Assembly (NCBI GenBank): GCA_011800805.1
Contig: MPNW01000058.1
Span: 175,656 to 239,655, forward strand
Reading direction: 5' to 3'
Length of the DNA: 64,000 bases
DNA from: Hirudo medicinalis
Taxonomy: Eukaryota; Annelida; Clitellata; Hirudinida; Hirudinidae
Shown: positions 36,145 to 51,800 of the stretch, piece by piece
Layout of the letters: the number at the start of each line of letters is the position of its first letter
How positions within the stretch are numbered: position 1 is the stretch's first letter
Position numbers and translations under genes: made by a program
The notes under the pieces: generated by a model
What the model saw: only the letters and a program-made list of their open reading frames with translations
The model's database searches: none
Told to the model about the DNA's origin: nothing

Positions 36145-36808
36145 AACTCTGATATTCTCATTTCATCTTTAGGCAGTAATTCATTAACAGAGAAGACTTC
36201 ATCTGTAGTCTTCGTCGTCTTGAAATAAACCTCCAAATCATCTAGTGTTTAAGCTACTGGTATTCTAGTAGCCTCACCATTAAAAATGAATAATTACTAG
36301 CTCATTCGCCGGTGTTGTCGAGTAACGAAGTAAAGTAATGAGTTACTTTAGAATTATCACAAGATCTTTTATTTTAGGTTCCAGACGCAAACGATTGAAA
36401 CGACGGCGCTTCGATGCAAACACGATAAAAAAATAAAATTTGAAATTCAGAAACATATTTTAAAAAGTGAACACTGGCCTTGAAGTCTGAACAAGTCGAA
36501 ATTGCGAAGACAGAGAAAACCGACACATAAAGCTCGACTAAATGAACACGGCAACAATCAAGGCGGCCATTAATTAAACAAGGAATGGTCTCAATACAAT
36601 AGTTTATGAGAGTCTTTGATGTGATTCTATTTGCACTGATCACAGTTAGCATTTAACATTGAACTGGGTAACTACTACAAACTAAATCTAAAACTGTCAA
36701 TGAGATAGGTTAAAGGTTGAATAAGGGGAATTAAATGATCACAATATGACCGGGGCATTGCACCACATTTTTCAACATTCTAGGTGATCTTAAGCCAAGA
36801 ATTTGAAC
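36145..36808. other. Convergent 3' ends of innexin and WDR62-like gene
   Basis: Short intergenic region between two convergent genes. An AATAAA at 36224-36229 could serve the innexin mRNA. No other gene was seen. Confidence 0.4.
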
Positions 36809-39800
36809 TCAGAAGGAAGGGGGAGCAGAATCAATCTTCTTCCTAATGAGTTCGTACATTTTCATTGTCAGATCTTCTGCACATCTATCCAGCTGCGAAG
36901 ATGGCTGAGATGGACCAACCAGTTCTTGCAATTTCTGATATTCTTTTTCCACTGTTGACTTAAGTTTCACTAATATGGGGTCATCTTGCTCTTTAAATTC
37001 TCTCAGCTGATTAATGCACATTAACAGAACCCATAAATGGTAATAACCAAACAGAAAGTGACAATAATGTCTAACATACCTTTTCATAGATCTGAGTAAT
37101 GGTATTTACTGCATCCTCAAGTCTATCACAGGCTTCTAGAGCCCTCTCTGATATTTTTAAGAAAAAGCAATTCTATGATTAATCATTCAATCAATCAATC
37201 AATCAATCCAATTGCCTACCTTCTTCAGGAGTAGATTCAGCAGACATCATGCATACCACAGGTGAGAATGCCACTCTTGGTCTGAGGGAAAAAGTAATGT
37301 ATTAGTAATTCAAATTAGCACTAACTTGATTATAAAAATGATTCTAAAAATTATGTGGTCCTTAATTTTGGAACAAATAGATTCAGCCCTGGATATACTA
37401 TCAACCTGATGCCATCCTTTCGACACTTGATATTGCAAGAATCCCTCAGACTGGAAGATGGTTCCCCCTCTCTTGGCAACGCTTCATCCGATTGGTAGCT
37501 GCCGTCAGCAGAAGAAGTCCTAGTGTGCTTAAGCGTGTTTTTGTCTCCTAGCTGTACGTTCCAATCAAAATTTGAAGAAACACTGCGTCTCGACCTATTA
37601 GGAATGGGGAATTCGATCTCTGTATTATCAGTGGGTGAGGAGGGTTCATGTGGCGTCACTGAATCCATGCTTTCAGAATGCCTGCTGTGGACAATGGACC
37701 ACCTTCGAGGTTCTTGTTCTACATCACTAACACCCCTAAATTTCTTGCAGGTGAGTTTAGAGGAAACTAAATCTGATTGCCCATTTTCCGATGTCTCGTT
37801 GTTCCTAGATTCCCACCTATGCTGGATTGTTTCTGCCCTCTTGACCCAGTTTTGAAGTGGGTCGGGTGAATGGACGTAAAGGTTGCGAGAGGGAGGTCGT
37901 GCAAAAGTGATGTTGGTGTTTGTTGGTGACTTCAATGAACCCCATTTTGATTTGCTAGTAACTCTCTTTGGACTCAAGTCATCCTGCTTCTGATTGCTCA
38001 GTGGTAGTTGAGCAAGGTTGGAATTAATGCTGGAAATTTCTTTCAGTTTGAGCATTTTGTTGGAGGTGATGGAACGTGGCTCAATGTAAGAGGTGCTTAA
38101 CTTGTTTGCAGGATCAGATGGGAGAAGCCTTTTCTGAAGTTGAGATTTCAGTTGCAGATTGGAAGAATAAGGTCTGCTTGTTTGATTAGCTGGCTTTAGC
38201 AGGCTACTGATGCTGGAATGTAATCTCCTTGAGCCATTAAGGTCTCTTTCTGGTACCTCCAATTCCTCCCTTGGAGAAATATTTAATTTCATTGGTTCCT
38301 CACTCAAATGCACCTCTCCATTTGATGAATAGGTAGCGATGGCATCAGCCAACCCAACTTCCTTCGAGTCTGTCAGCTCAATCCCTGAAAGTCTTTTTTC
38401 AGGAGAGCCAAGAGTTGTCAGCCTGCGAAGCTTGGACTCCAGCCTTGAGTCAGACATGTCTTCATCTAAAGTCTCCAATTCTTTGTTGCCTTGCTCCTTG
38501 TTGGAGGAAAATTTGGGATTTTGAACATTGAGAGATAGGATAACAGAATTATCCATATCTTCCTCATCTCCTTCATTTTTAGGCAGACGTCCATCTTCGA
38601 CAAGGTTCGGAGTAGACTGAAACTGCTTTGCAGATCGAGGTAAGAGTCGCCTGCTAGGTTGGATATCTTTGGATGAACCATTACTTTGTTGCTTAGCCTG
38701 GGAACTTTCAGTTGCCATGCGATATGAACGAACCCTGATGAGAGACTTTCTTGGATCAGCTTCTTTTTCCAGCTTACAATTCAAAGTCATCATAGAAATA
38801 GTGGCCGTTGACCTTTTGGCTTTCTTCTTGGTGATACAGTTCTCTTGCCTGGAAAAACTATTGGAGGCTGCTAAAAAAAGAATGTCAGAAATCATTATGA
38901 AAATAAATTTGTAATAATAAATTTTAAAAATGAATAGTAATAACAAAAAGGACTGAATCATGATTTGATTTAAACTAATGCCAAGCACTGTTGAAGAGTT
39001 AAAGTGAAAAAGCACTCAGCTCAAAAGAAAGTTTGTAAGCAAAATAAATAATCAATGTAAATGTTAGCATGGTGATTTGATTTCACAATTGAGGGTAAAT
39101 ATTTTTTCTCTGAAATTGTCAAACAGAAATAGCAATTCATATTGAATCAAGTAGAATCCACATCGTGGATTAATCTGTCAACTAAATGAAATGACTAATA
39201 GCTTGGTTAATATGAGGTGAAAAACAGAAAAAAGCTGTTGATTCGTTAAAGCTCTTTCTCGGAGGGTTGTTACTAAGCTACACGTCCTTAAAATCACCGG
39301 TCTGAGGAGTTGCGACGATATTTGGTGTCTGAGAACGCAAGATGGATTTGAGCTTAACTTGTCCTCCTGTCACAGATTGGGCCTTCCCATTAATGACATT
39401 CCTAGGATCAAGTCTCTGGGAAACCTGCTCCCCGTCATCAACAACAGGGCTGCGAACATGCAACTGAATGTCTACAAGAGATTTCCACTTGCGAGATGAT
39501 GACAAAGACGAGCATTTCAGTTTCTCAATGGGTTTGCCTGCTGAAGGTTTAACTATAAAATCAAGCTTCAATCAATGCACCTTTTTATATTGTTTTGTTA
39601 GTCATTAATAACTTTTTAAAATTGGATTAGAGGTGCCATGTTCAGGAAATCCAATAAATTTAGGGAAATGATGCCATAAATAATTTAAACTGCCAGAGAC
39701 ATGCTGGTTATTGGGCTGTCTTCAGGATTCAAATATAAAGACAACTTGTCTCCAAAACCTTGTAAAGTTTATTAAGCATATTTGTAAAGAATTTTGCAGT

Positions 39801-42800
39801 TTGATTTTAATAACCACATGATATTTGACACCAAATTTGTGATAATGTTCAAAATAGAGCTTTTCTTTTCTATTCTTTTGTCTGCAACTATCTTTGTTTG
39901 GTCAATTGACAGGTTTTTTAATTAAATCAGTACTTAATACTTTCATAAGATGATGAATAATGAATTATGCATTGATTATGAATTGTTTTTCTACTGCTTT
40001 AAGAATGAATAAATATTCAAATTGTTATAATATTAATTAAAATCAATAATATGAATTTTAAGTTTAAAAGTACTTTAAATTAATAATTAACTAATAACTG
40101 TAAATAGTAATAATGATAGTCATTTTAAGATGAATTAGTAGAAATAGTAAATAATAAAGAATAAGCAACAACCCGAGCAAGATAGATCGTTATAGAAGTT
40201 ATTTGTATAAATTTTATCATATTTGATTTTATGTAAAATTTAACTCAATAAAATTTATTGAACCATTACTTACCAGCCAATCTCAGCTCTGATCCACCAA
40301 AAGACCTACCCTGTCTCCTGCCAAGAGAGCCGGTCGCATTTTCTTTGAAGGACCCAATAACCTGATCCTCAAAATTTTAATGAAGGCGATTAAATTAAAT
40401 TTTTCAAACAGCAGTTAAGAGCATCAAAACTGACATTCATTGCTTGTCTTCTCTTTGTTTCCTCAGAATCTTTTTTCATGTTTACATTCTGGACCAACAT
40501 TAATATTACAATGGTTGTAAAAACCATAAATATAAATGTAATTCATTTACATAGTGACACATGCATAGCACCAGAGGCGCTTGTTAACCATTTATACAGC
40601 GTTCCTTCCCAAGGGCGTTGGTGGCAGTGCTGGGTTTCGAACATGACGCATTATGACTGTTGCCATTACTGCCTTATGCAGGAATGCAACCCATTCGGCC
40701 AACCTGCACGCCATAAACACCTTCATTGACACCAGCACATTCACAATCACTATATTAAAATAATCTTTTGAACATCACCAAAATTATCATCATTAACAGC
40801 ACTAGCTTCATTAAAATTGGCATAATCATGAGCACACAATCAATAGTACTCACGCTCATGGATATTCCCGTGTCTCTGAAAGAGAACAACTTTAATTACA
40901 TTACTGCAAAAGCAAAAGAGTTTACTGGAATCCAGTTTATTGATCTCCCTAAGCCTCTATTTACCTAAGAGGCACATTTCAAAGCCACTAAATTATTCAA
41001 GAAAAAATAGACTGAACTAATAAACTGAACTAACTTGGTCAGGACTGCATCCCTTAGGGAAACATCGTTGTTATTGTTATTATTATTATCATTGTCATTG
41101 CTATTAGCGCTGTTGAAGTATTTGGCTGACAGACTACACCTGTCCCTAACTTCTGATCTGTTGGTCATCTCAACTTCCAATCTTTTCAAGGTCATCTCAA
41201 AGGTCTCATGACTCAAGTTGAGATTCTTGATGTCACCACCTCCTTCGCCATGGAACAAAATGGAGTCCAGCTTTGGAAGCTTTAAAGATGGTAATTATAA
41301 CACAACCATAAATAATCTTTCGTGCAAATTGTAAGTAACACAGTTACAAGTTATAAAGTAACAGATTCTGTTCACTCAGGCAAGCCATACGTAGCACCGA
41401 TATCATAATTTTTATTATTACTACGATTATTACTATGATTATTGATGCAACTCTCACAATTAAGTAATAATAAAGGTGTTGGAAATTTTATGTGATATTT
41501 ATTATTAATATTATTAATGCTGAAATTAACATTGCAGTTGTATATCATTGCAAACCTGTTCAGATGATGATGGAGATGATGGAATAGATTTCAATTCTAC
41601 ATCTTCCTCATAGCTCAGGTAATTTTCGTTCTCACCTGCTATTGTGATGACAATGATGATGATATATTATGATAATGAAATTATTAAAATGTCAACACTA
41701 ACCAGATCCATCATCAAATTTTTCCGAGCTGTTTTCTTCCACTTTAAAAGGACTACAAAGACATTTTCAAAGCATCACAACAATAACAAATTGCATAACA
41801 ATGAAAAATAACTGGAATGGCATCAACAACAGATATCACATTTTGTTCATAAAAACAATAAGTTATCATTAATGAACAACGCAATAGCACCAATGGTAAT
41901 GTTAATATCAGCAAAATGACTCTGCCTACTTCTCGGAACTAGTCTCCACAGGGGGATCAGATGCTGGGAGAAACACGGTGTCCTCCTTGGCTGCTTCATC
42001 ATCATTACTCTCCTTTTCAGCATCATCATCATCATCATCATCTTCATAACCTCCATCATTGTCATCCTCATCATCCTCTTCCACATCACCATCTTCAATG
42101 ACTCTTTGTCCTGAGTGTTCACTCTCTAGCACCTGAAGTGGTTGGTCCCTTGAGAATTCATCATCATCTTCTTCTTCATCATCATCATCCCCATGGTCAA
42201 TCTCATCCTCTCTTATGATGGGTACCTTTGCATGGAATGAGTGAAATCATTGCTTAATGATGAATGACATCATTGTTACTATCAAAGTTCATTATTTTCG
42301 CTCATGTCGGAAGGCATCATAATAAGGCCGAAACACCATAATACCAGAACGAATCATAATTTAAAAATGTTATTCAAATTGCAGAAATATTAGATTAAAA
42401 TTTTGTAGGAAAAATTAAAACTTAGATATACTGATGACATTGTTATGTTCTTAATTGATGTCTTAATTACATTTGAGAAGAAACTCTTACAACACTCAAT
42501 CCAACTAAATTTATCTAAGAGAAATGCTGTTTACCTAACGACACCATCACCGTCCCAAAATCAAAATCATTACCATTAACATCACATCATTAACATCATA
42601 CCATTAACATCACATCATTAACATCATACCATTAACATTACATTAACATCACATCATGCATAGAAACAACATCCACACCTCAGTTTCTAAAGAACTTCCT
42701 GCTTTCATCACATCTGAAATTAAATAACAAAGCATTATGAATATTCAATACCAAAAGTACTAGATTTTGCTAAAGCAAGGAACAAAAATAGCAATACCAA

Positions 42801-45800
42801 AACTGACATGTATTTTCCTTAACTCAAAATTTTTAAAAAGAGAAATCCTAACCTAAATTCAAGATATTAATCTGACTTTAGGCTATAAAATCTCTATCTT
42901 TCAAGAAAAAAGCATTTTTGTATTCTAAGAATTGTTAATAAACAAATCCATTTCATTTTGATTTGGGGTGATTAAAAAAACCTATCACTGACTCGGCTGA
43001 TTTAAGCAATAAATCAAATAAACTGGAGCACTTTTATCATAATCACTAAAATATCATTGAAGATCATCCAAAGAACAAGTCAGGACAAACGAATAACAAT
43101 TAATTTGAGGAAACAGTAATAAATGAAACATTATGACAACTAGACAAACATGTTTGATCACCTCTCAAGCCAAAATAGGGCAGGCTTGGGGGAAGTGGGT
43201 AATTCTGAGTGTTGACATTCTGAGCCCATTTTCCTTTGGGAGGAAGTGGAACATTCCATGATAATGAAGCTGGAATGGATGATGGCTGTTGTGGGGAAGA
43301 TTCTTTTGAGAACTGTAAAATATTTAGAAAACTGATAGAGCAGAGGAATCAATGCTCAAATAAAAATATTTTTAAGACTATTATATTACATAAAAACGTA
43401 AATGTCCATTTGGAAAAATTGTAGCCATGTAATATTATGACTGAATATTAAATAAACTGTTCAAATTTATGGTATTGTAAACTAGATTCACAGCCAGTAC
43501 TTTTAAGAACCTAAGTAATTCAGCATCTCTAAAACATACATAAAATATTATATGCTAAGTCGACTGAGAGCAGTGATCCCCAAACATCTTAGCACAATTC
43601 AGATACATTTATTAATAACAACTAAGCACTGTTTATACAAAATTGAAAAAGTGCTTCTAATACCTACGCTGAGTTGAGAAGCCTACCTTCATCCTGGCCC
43701 AAGCAGGCAATTGCCCTGGAGAGAATCTGAAGACAAAGGAATTGTCGTCTGCAAGCCCATTTGGTTTGACATCTGGTGGTTCTAAAGTTGGCTGTCCATC
43801 TGAGAGGTTGAAGGTCGTGCTCCTAAGTTGCAAGTAAAAATCATAATCAAGATCTTCACCTCTATCACCATCACAATCTTATAAAATAACATTCATCACT
43901 AATCACATTCACCATAAATTACTAATTTAGAAACTAGCCTCATTTGTTGGGCATCCACCTGGTCCTTCAGGTGAGCTTTCCTCTTGTTCATCTGTTCTGT
44001 CATTTCTGAATCCATTTTCCATATAAACATGCACCTGACAAAAACGGGAATAGATATGAATAAGCTTCTAAATATTATTCTGCACTGGTCATTTAAAATT
44101 ATAACTCAATGCCTTAAGTCTTTAGATAATCTGCAGGATAGCTGGGAACAGGTTTTTTGCCACAGCAAAAGCAAGTCACATTCACAATCTAACCTGCACT
44201 GCCAGGGAGTGCCCTTGGGAAATACTACATAAATGTCTGAGCCATTATAGTGCCTTCACTTCCAATAGGGATTCATAAGGCACTCAAAAGATTGTCTAAC
44301 AATCTAAGCAAGAGTCTAACAGTCTGAGTAAAACTAAAACCAAAAAGACAGTAATTTGAGGCAATTCAACCAATGCCGTAATAAAAACTTTAATAGTTAT
44401 TAACTGCGAATACTCTATTTCCTTTTGAGCAGCAAGAATAAGATCTTAAAAAAATGAAACTAAGAACTTAAAGCTCCAAACAAGTCCAACCTACTTATCA
44501 GTCTTATGAGCAAGAAATTGAATGAAATAAATCAAAAAGCTTTTGAATGGTAAACAACAATTAAGATTAACAAATAAAAGATTATAAGGAACAAGAGAAT
44601 TCTTTTCAATAAGGTAAACTATCCAAGCCCAAACTAAACTTATTAATAAACTAAATAAATCAAAATCACATAAAGTGGATTAACTGTACTGTACGAACTG
44701 GATTATAATAAATAAAGCAGAGACAATCTGCACGACTCAATTTACCCGTCGGCACCAATCGAGATCAGGTGTCTGAGGTCGTCGAAGAATCTGACTCCGG
44801 TGGGCACCTCGGCATGTCCCATCATGTGACCGGCACACTCTCCCGAGAAGAAGTTGAAAAGCGCGAGCGTCTTGTCCGAGGAAGAAGTTGCCACAAATGA
44901 GGAGGTGGGATCGAGCTGGAGACGAATGAGGATGCCCTCGGTGCCGACCGAACCTCCGTAACACTTTTTCATCTTGCCTGTCCTCATGTTGTAGATCCTG
45001 GATGGAGTGAGGTTTTAATCATTGTCAGCATCAACAACACATCAATGTTATCCTTCAAAATCTTCCTAACTACAAAAATGATCATCATCTTCACCTGATG
45101 TTCCTATCCTGGCAGGCAATGGCAACAAACTTTTTTGTCATATCAACCTCCATGTCATACAGGGTTGTCCTGCTGACAACATGTCGAGCCAACGTAAAGT
45201 GAAAGTTAGGATCCTGAGCATAAATAATAAGTTCTATAATGAATCTAATTGATTTCAATAAAATTCAATTCTTAAAAATAATCTTTAAATATATAAAATC
45301 CTTTATTGTGGAACAATAACAACTTAAATAAATTTTAATTCTCGTCAATGTGCAAAACACCACGCGTCTATTTAAAAATCAACATAAATAAAATAACCAA
45401 TGGTTGATATATAAATTTACAAAAATTTATTACAACATAATATTCACCGCATTAGCCGTTCTGAACAGTATCGATTTGTCGGCAGAGCACGACACGAGCC
45501 CGAGTTGCAGGTCGGAGATCACGAACTTCACGGCAGTGACGGCGGCCGAGTGTTCGTCGAGAGTCTGTACGAGGGAATAGTTGTTCTGGGCATCGAAGAC
45601 GTGTATGAGGCGGTCCCTACTCCCGGATACCAAGAGGTTCAGTCCTTGATCGAAGGGTAATAAAATACTAATCGTTAAATCAAATAATTAAGTAATTAAT
45701 TTATCAAATCGACCGGCCATTTAAAAATACCTGCAATGTTAATTATAATTACCCTTAATAATCAACAGCAATCATGTCAAAAGCTGTATAAATAATAGAT

Positions 45801-48800
45801 CGAATGATAATTGCATCAATCATTAATATTAATAACTGAGACAGATAAGCAGCCATGAAATAATAATGTTAAAAAAATAAAACATAGGCCAAGAAGCAAA
45901 AATAATTTGTTGATAAATGATAAAAAAAAAATCAAAATTGACTTATTGAATGAATTAATGAAGTGAAATGTAACTTGAGAAATTTTGCATTACAATAATT
46001 GTGGTAACACATTCAACTTGTGAATCAAATTAGTTATGTAATAAAAATCTAATTGCATTCAAATGATTGAAAGGACTCAAGAAAACAGCATTATCCACTC
46101 CAGCATCATCCTCAGTGATTGTATATAATATAATATTTATGTAATATAAAAATCCTAACCTGCTTCAGGAGAGGTGAACTCGAGACACAGAACTTCAGAG
46201 TCATGGGCCTCAATTTGAGCCACTTGAGTCATTGAAGACATGTCATGCATCCTATGTGGAGATTGAACATGATTATTGTTGTTGATGGTTATCATTACTC
46301 TTTTCACCATCATCCTCACCCAACCTGATATTTCCAACTCTGTCACCAGATGCCAGATGCTTTCCATCTGGTCTGAATCTGATGCAACGGATACCATTCT
46401 TTTCTTGACAATTGGAATCTCCTCTGTCTGTCTTGCCTAATTACATAAAATCGCATATTAAGTTATTATTATTTAATTATTTTCTGGACTAATCATCGTC
46501 ACAATCACTACAAACATTACATCTACCTGGATGAAACTGTATATCTCTTAAGTTGGACATGTCCTTATCCACATAAAGCACTTTGACAAGCTCCTGACAA
46601 TTATATATGACCTTAGTAGAAGTAATGCTTCAAGTATCATAAATAATTATTATAACACTTATTAACCTATTGGTTAAGATGATGGAAATAAAATACTTAC
46701 ATTGCTGTAGATGTTCTTCTTAAGAGGAGTGTCACCATCACTATTCATATTGTTATTGTTGTTATGATTATTGTTGTTGTTAAATCTCCAGAATCGAATG
46801 GTGTTATCATTTCCACAGGTGGCAAAACTATTGATTGGAAGGTGGGAGGAAACACTGCTTCCTGGATAGATCTACAGAACATTGTCACCACCATATTTAG
46901 TGATTTTGAAATGCAATTTAAACTACGACAAAGTGACATTAAAATCTATGAGATGATAATTTCTCATCACCATCACAATCACTAAATTATCCCCCAAATT
47001 CCAAATGCCTCACTCACATCTAGTCCCCAAATGGCACCGTTGTGGTATAAGAAAGAACGGTTTTTTCCAATTTTCTTGATGTCTGTAATGTCCCAGATGT
47101 ACATGCTGTGATCATCGTATATGGAGCATACTCTGTTATTCACTTGATCGTATCTGACTGCCACTGTGTCGGCGTAAATTCGGTCCAGACCATCGCCGTG
47201 TCTGGGGATCAGAGGTGATGATAATGATGTTGATGTGATATAGGGTGATATAGAATAATGTCTTTCAGACAGATGAAACAGAGATAATTAAAGTGATGAT
47301 TGAGGTGGTTTTTCAGCTGTAGCTGTGATCAAGACAAATTAGTCTAAATTAATATTATTAGTAACATTTTTGTTGTTTTTGTTCTTGTTATAAGAGCAAA
47401 ATTATGAATTTATTAAATTATTAACACAGTTATGTTGACAATCATTAATAATATAACAGCAATGATTAATAATATTAATAACCATTAATAATATAACAGT
47501 AATGATTGCAAAAACTCATTATTAACAAGGAAGACAAAGCATTAATTAATGAATCTTAAATGTGACAATAAGTCATGGTGAATTCCTTATGATTCACCAA
47601 TCCCATCATCACCTACATTCTATTTATTGTCAGTGCCATCATAAATGCCATACACAACTCACCCTTGCATGTTGAGGGCAACATCAACTCCAAGAGGATG
47701 TGGCAAGGGCAGGGAAGCTATGAAATTCAGGGTAAGAGTGTGGAAGATCCTCACAAGACCCCCTGAACATCCAACGAAGATGTACTTGTCACCCATGCTC
47801 AGGGCATTTGCTTTATTTGTCTAAATTGAGTAAGTAAAAGAAAAAGCATGGGCAAATGGAAATTTGTACAACATCAACTTCCAACAAATCTTAATGATCC
47901 CAGCACTAATCATTACAAAATAGATGATGGCTAAAGCTCATAACTATATTAATACTATTTTATTATTTTTTAAAAATAATATCTATTAAATTTTTTAAAT
48001 AACATCTCAATGACAACAAGATGTTATCACATTTCTTGTAATTTTTGGGTGACTCATTGATGATGACATTCATTATGTTGAATCTGAAGTCTCTAAAATA
48101 CTGATTTACTATCCCTAATGCATAATTTGAGAAATGCTAAAGCATCCCCAAAGTTATGTAATGCTTTAGTTTTTCCATTCATTTCCAATAACACATTGCA
48201 CCTTGTGTCTTTGTAAACATTATAGAAATAACTTGTTCATTAACTGAACTATTAGCCCCCTAATCCCAACATTCAGAGCAAAATTTGTCAAATATAAATT
48301 ACTGAATATTCATAAATTGACCTTATTCAAAGCTGGTCTCTTTAAATAAATATATAAATATATTAAACATATAATGCCATTGCCTTTCCAAAGACTATTT
48401 TACCAAATCTCTTGTCTCCTACAATGATCCCATAATTCCCATCTTGATTTAGCTCATACAACCTTCTAGCTCACATTTCTATGCATTTCCTTCAAGCAAA
48501 ATATGATTATCTGAGATCCACCTTAAACAAAATCTTAGATCTCATGTTATGCAGCTGCAATGTTCTCAGACTCTCTCATGTCATCTTCGTTTGTTTGTTT
48601 TTTATTTACTTTCATTCTTGTTGTGCAATTTTTTTTTTACTTTTAGGTCAAGTACCGTACGGCTTTTGAGTTACAGGCTATCCACAAGGGGGAATAACTA
48701 ATTCCCAATGGACCATTTGGATATGTGCATAATTAGGTATTACTATTTCAGTTCCCATTATTCTTTGCCAATAAAATCAATCAAATCAAGATACCTTGAG

Positions 48801-51800
48801 TGAGACCCATTTAGTGAGCACCCTTTTATCATTGAACTGGCAGAGCATGCCTGCCTCTGTGATGGCAAAGACACGATCAACACTGTCTGTCTTGCTGCAG
48901 CAGACTCCACAGAATGAGTTGTTCTGATGCTCACCCAGGATGCCATTGCGGCCAAGGAGGGGCAGTGTTTCGAGCTGGTTCTGGGGTTATTCATTTATAT
49001 GTAATTGTAATTTTCACAACAATCAACATCAACATCTGTAAACATCTTAGTATCAACCGAATTTTACACTTATGTTCTTATCATCAGTGAAATCATTGTT
49101 ACTATTATCTTTATTAATCACAAGTAACAAGTCACCACCATCATCATCATTACAACTGATTTCACTAATATCATTACCTTAGACTTGCTGGCATTCAAGT
49201 ACCAGAATTTAACATGTCTGTTTCCAACAGTAACAAACATGCTCCCATCCTCTGAGAAAGCAACATCCAGCACCTTGAAATTGAAGCAGGATTAGCTTAA
49301 GACTAGAACAATTGACGTATTAGCATACCGAACGGCTTAACATGTCATCAAGTGGTATTAGCTGACCTTTGAAGCAACCTTATTACTGGCAACCTTTATA
49401 TTTTTCTTCCAGTTCCAAACATTAACTACCATATCATGTTGGTATCCCACAGAGACAATGTACTTGAGATTGGGAGAGAAAGCCTGTCAAATGATAAACA
49501 AATGTTCTGGCCATTTATGGTTTTATTTGTCAAACCTCACTTATGTTTTGTCAATATATCTGTCAACCATTTATGTTAATAACATTGTGCTAATAATATT
49601 GAGACATGTTTTGCTATCTTTCAATAAAAACCAACTTGTAACTTGTCATAACTTACCACACATCTTACACCAAACTTATGACCTTCAAACTCTGCCACTT
49701 GGGTCATCTCCTCCAAGTCCCAAACCCTCACTGCTGGTTGGTGACCACTCTATTCACAAGTGCAATGATAATCACCATCCAGCTCAGAGATCATAAAAAT
49801 CATCTATACCAACCTCCCCAGTGGCCAGGAATCTTCCATCACCAGAGTATGCCAGACAACTAAGTGGCTTTTTTGAGCTGTTGAACAGGTGATATTGCTT
49901 GTTCTTCCTAGAATTGTATATAACAGCCACACAGCTGGTGGGAAAAAATAGTAAAAGAACCTTCTTCAGCATAATGTAACAAAAAATTGAATGTTCATCA
50001 ATTAGAAATCATTAGTTTATTTTAAAGGCTTAAGAATTACAGGCATTATTAAGGAATAGTCAAGTTTACAACAAATATGTAAATCTTAAAAAACTGAAAT
50101 CTAGTATCATCATCATGTGCTAGCTCTGGTTATTTTCCATTTGATAAAAATGTAACAAAGCTGTAATAATTGCAAATGATCACATTAAGCAAAAGAACAA
50201 TAAAACTAAGTAGTATTGATATAAGTTACTAGTAATATAGGTTAAATATAATACAAGTTAATAGCAATAGCAATACTCTAAATTATTTTTTAGGTAGTAA
50301 TCTAATAATCTCAATCTAATAATAAAAATGATTTAATAATTAATAACATAATCAAAAATTATTTATGCTGCACTTGTTAAATAAATTGATACTTTTGATA
50401 AATTGTTAAATACATTGCATAATGATATGTAAGGTAATGGTAAGTACCCAGCGAAATAGGCCACATTGCCGGTGTTACCATCCAACGAGAGACCAGAGTT
50501 GGAAGTCACGGAAAGTCCCAGGACAGTTTCTAATTTTATCTGCAAAAGATAACCAAAAACATCAATGTTGGCATTTGAGGAAGATGACAATTACGACAAA
50601 GTGATGAGCACAAGACACCAAAATTGAAGACAGACACTGACAATACAAACTGCGATCGTTATGCCGTTATTGGTACTAATTTAAAAGAATTTTGTATCAT
50701 TGTTATTCATTGTTATTGTTAATTATTATCACTATTATTACATAAAATAAAAAAAAAATTAAATACTGGTTGTCAAGAATTTTGTTTAATGATTGACCTA
50801 GATGTACTAAACAATTCAGAACAATCAATTTCATGGCAATCATCACAATGTCACCATCATTATTAAAAATATTTTCAATCTTTGTTTTATCAGTATCATC
50901 AAATTACCAGCACTTAGCACTGTTGCAATAATTTTCCTTTAAGAGTATTTTATCTTTTTTAAAACTTAAATGTTGAGAATCATAACAAAATTAAAAAATG
51001 ATTATTTTCTATTGTTGGCTCATTATTATTATTATTAGCCGAGGCATAGAGTACGAAAGCACGGCTACACGAGCGAATTATGAAATAATGTATGTAGAAC
51101 TTAAAAAGTTCTGAGCTAAATTAGAACCAATTAACATTTGAAGATTTATGACTTCAAATGATGCTTTGAGAAAATTAGGGAAGGCACATTTATCCTTTAC
51201 TGCTGCAGTGGTATTAGTGATGACTTATACTAAAAGAGTAGCATGTTATCTCAGAGATAAGAAATATAGTAGACATATGCAGACATGTTTCCTTCTAGTG
51301 AGTTTGGTCTTGTCTATGTGCCTGAAATCTGGTAGTATGATCACCATAATCATCATCCCATGCCTAGCTCTGGTATAAAGTATAAAAAACATTATTTTCC
51401 ATTGGATAAAATGCTAACAAAGCTGTAATAAATGCAAATTATCACATTATGCAAAAGAACAATAAAACTGAGTAGTACTGATATAAGTTATTAGTAATAT
51501 AAGTTAAATATAGTATGAGTTAATGGCAATAACAATAATCTAATTTATTTTTGAGGTAGTCTCAATCTAATAATAAAAATGATGATTTAATAACTAATTA
51601 TATAATATAATTAATATAATACAATAACATTACGTTATAACATTACATTACATGGCATCTCAAAGCTAAAGAGGCACAATCTTCCATGACATTCTCCATT
51701 CCTATGTCCATCCATCCTACCATATTAACTAAAGAATTCATGTAAAGAATTCTATGTAAAAAAAAGATAGTTGGATCACAAACTCCATTCAAAATGGTTG

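Noticed and set aside
37523..38914. Plus-strand frames of 60-110 codons
   Set aside because: Shadows of the 1465-bp coding exon of the WDR62-like gene on the minus strand.
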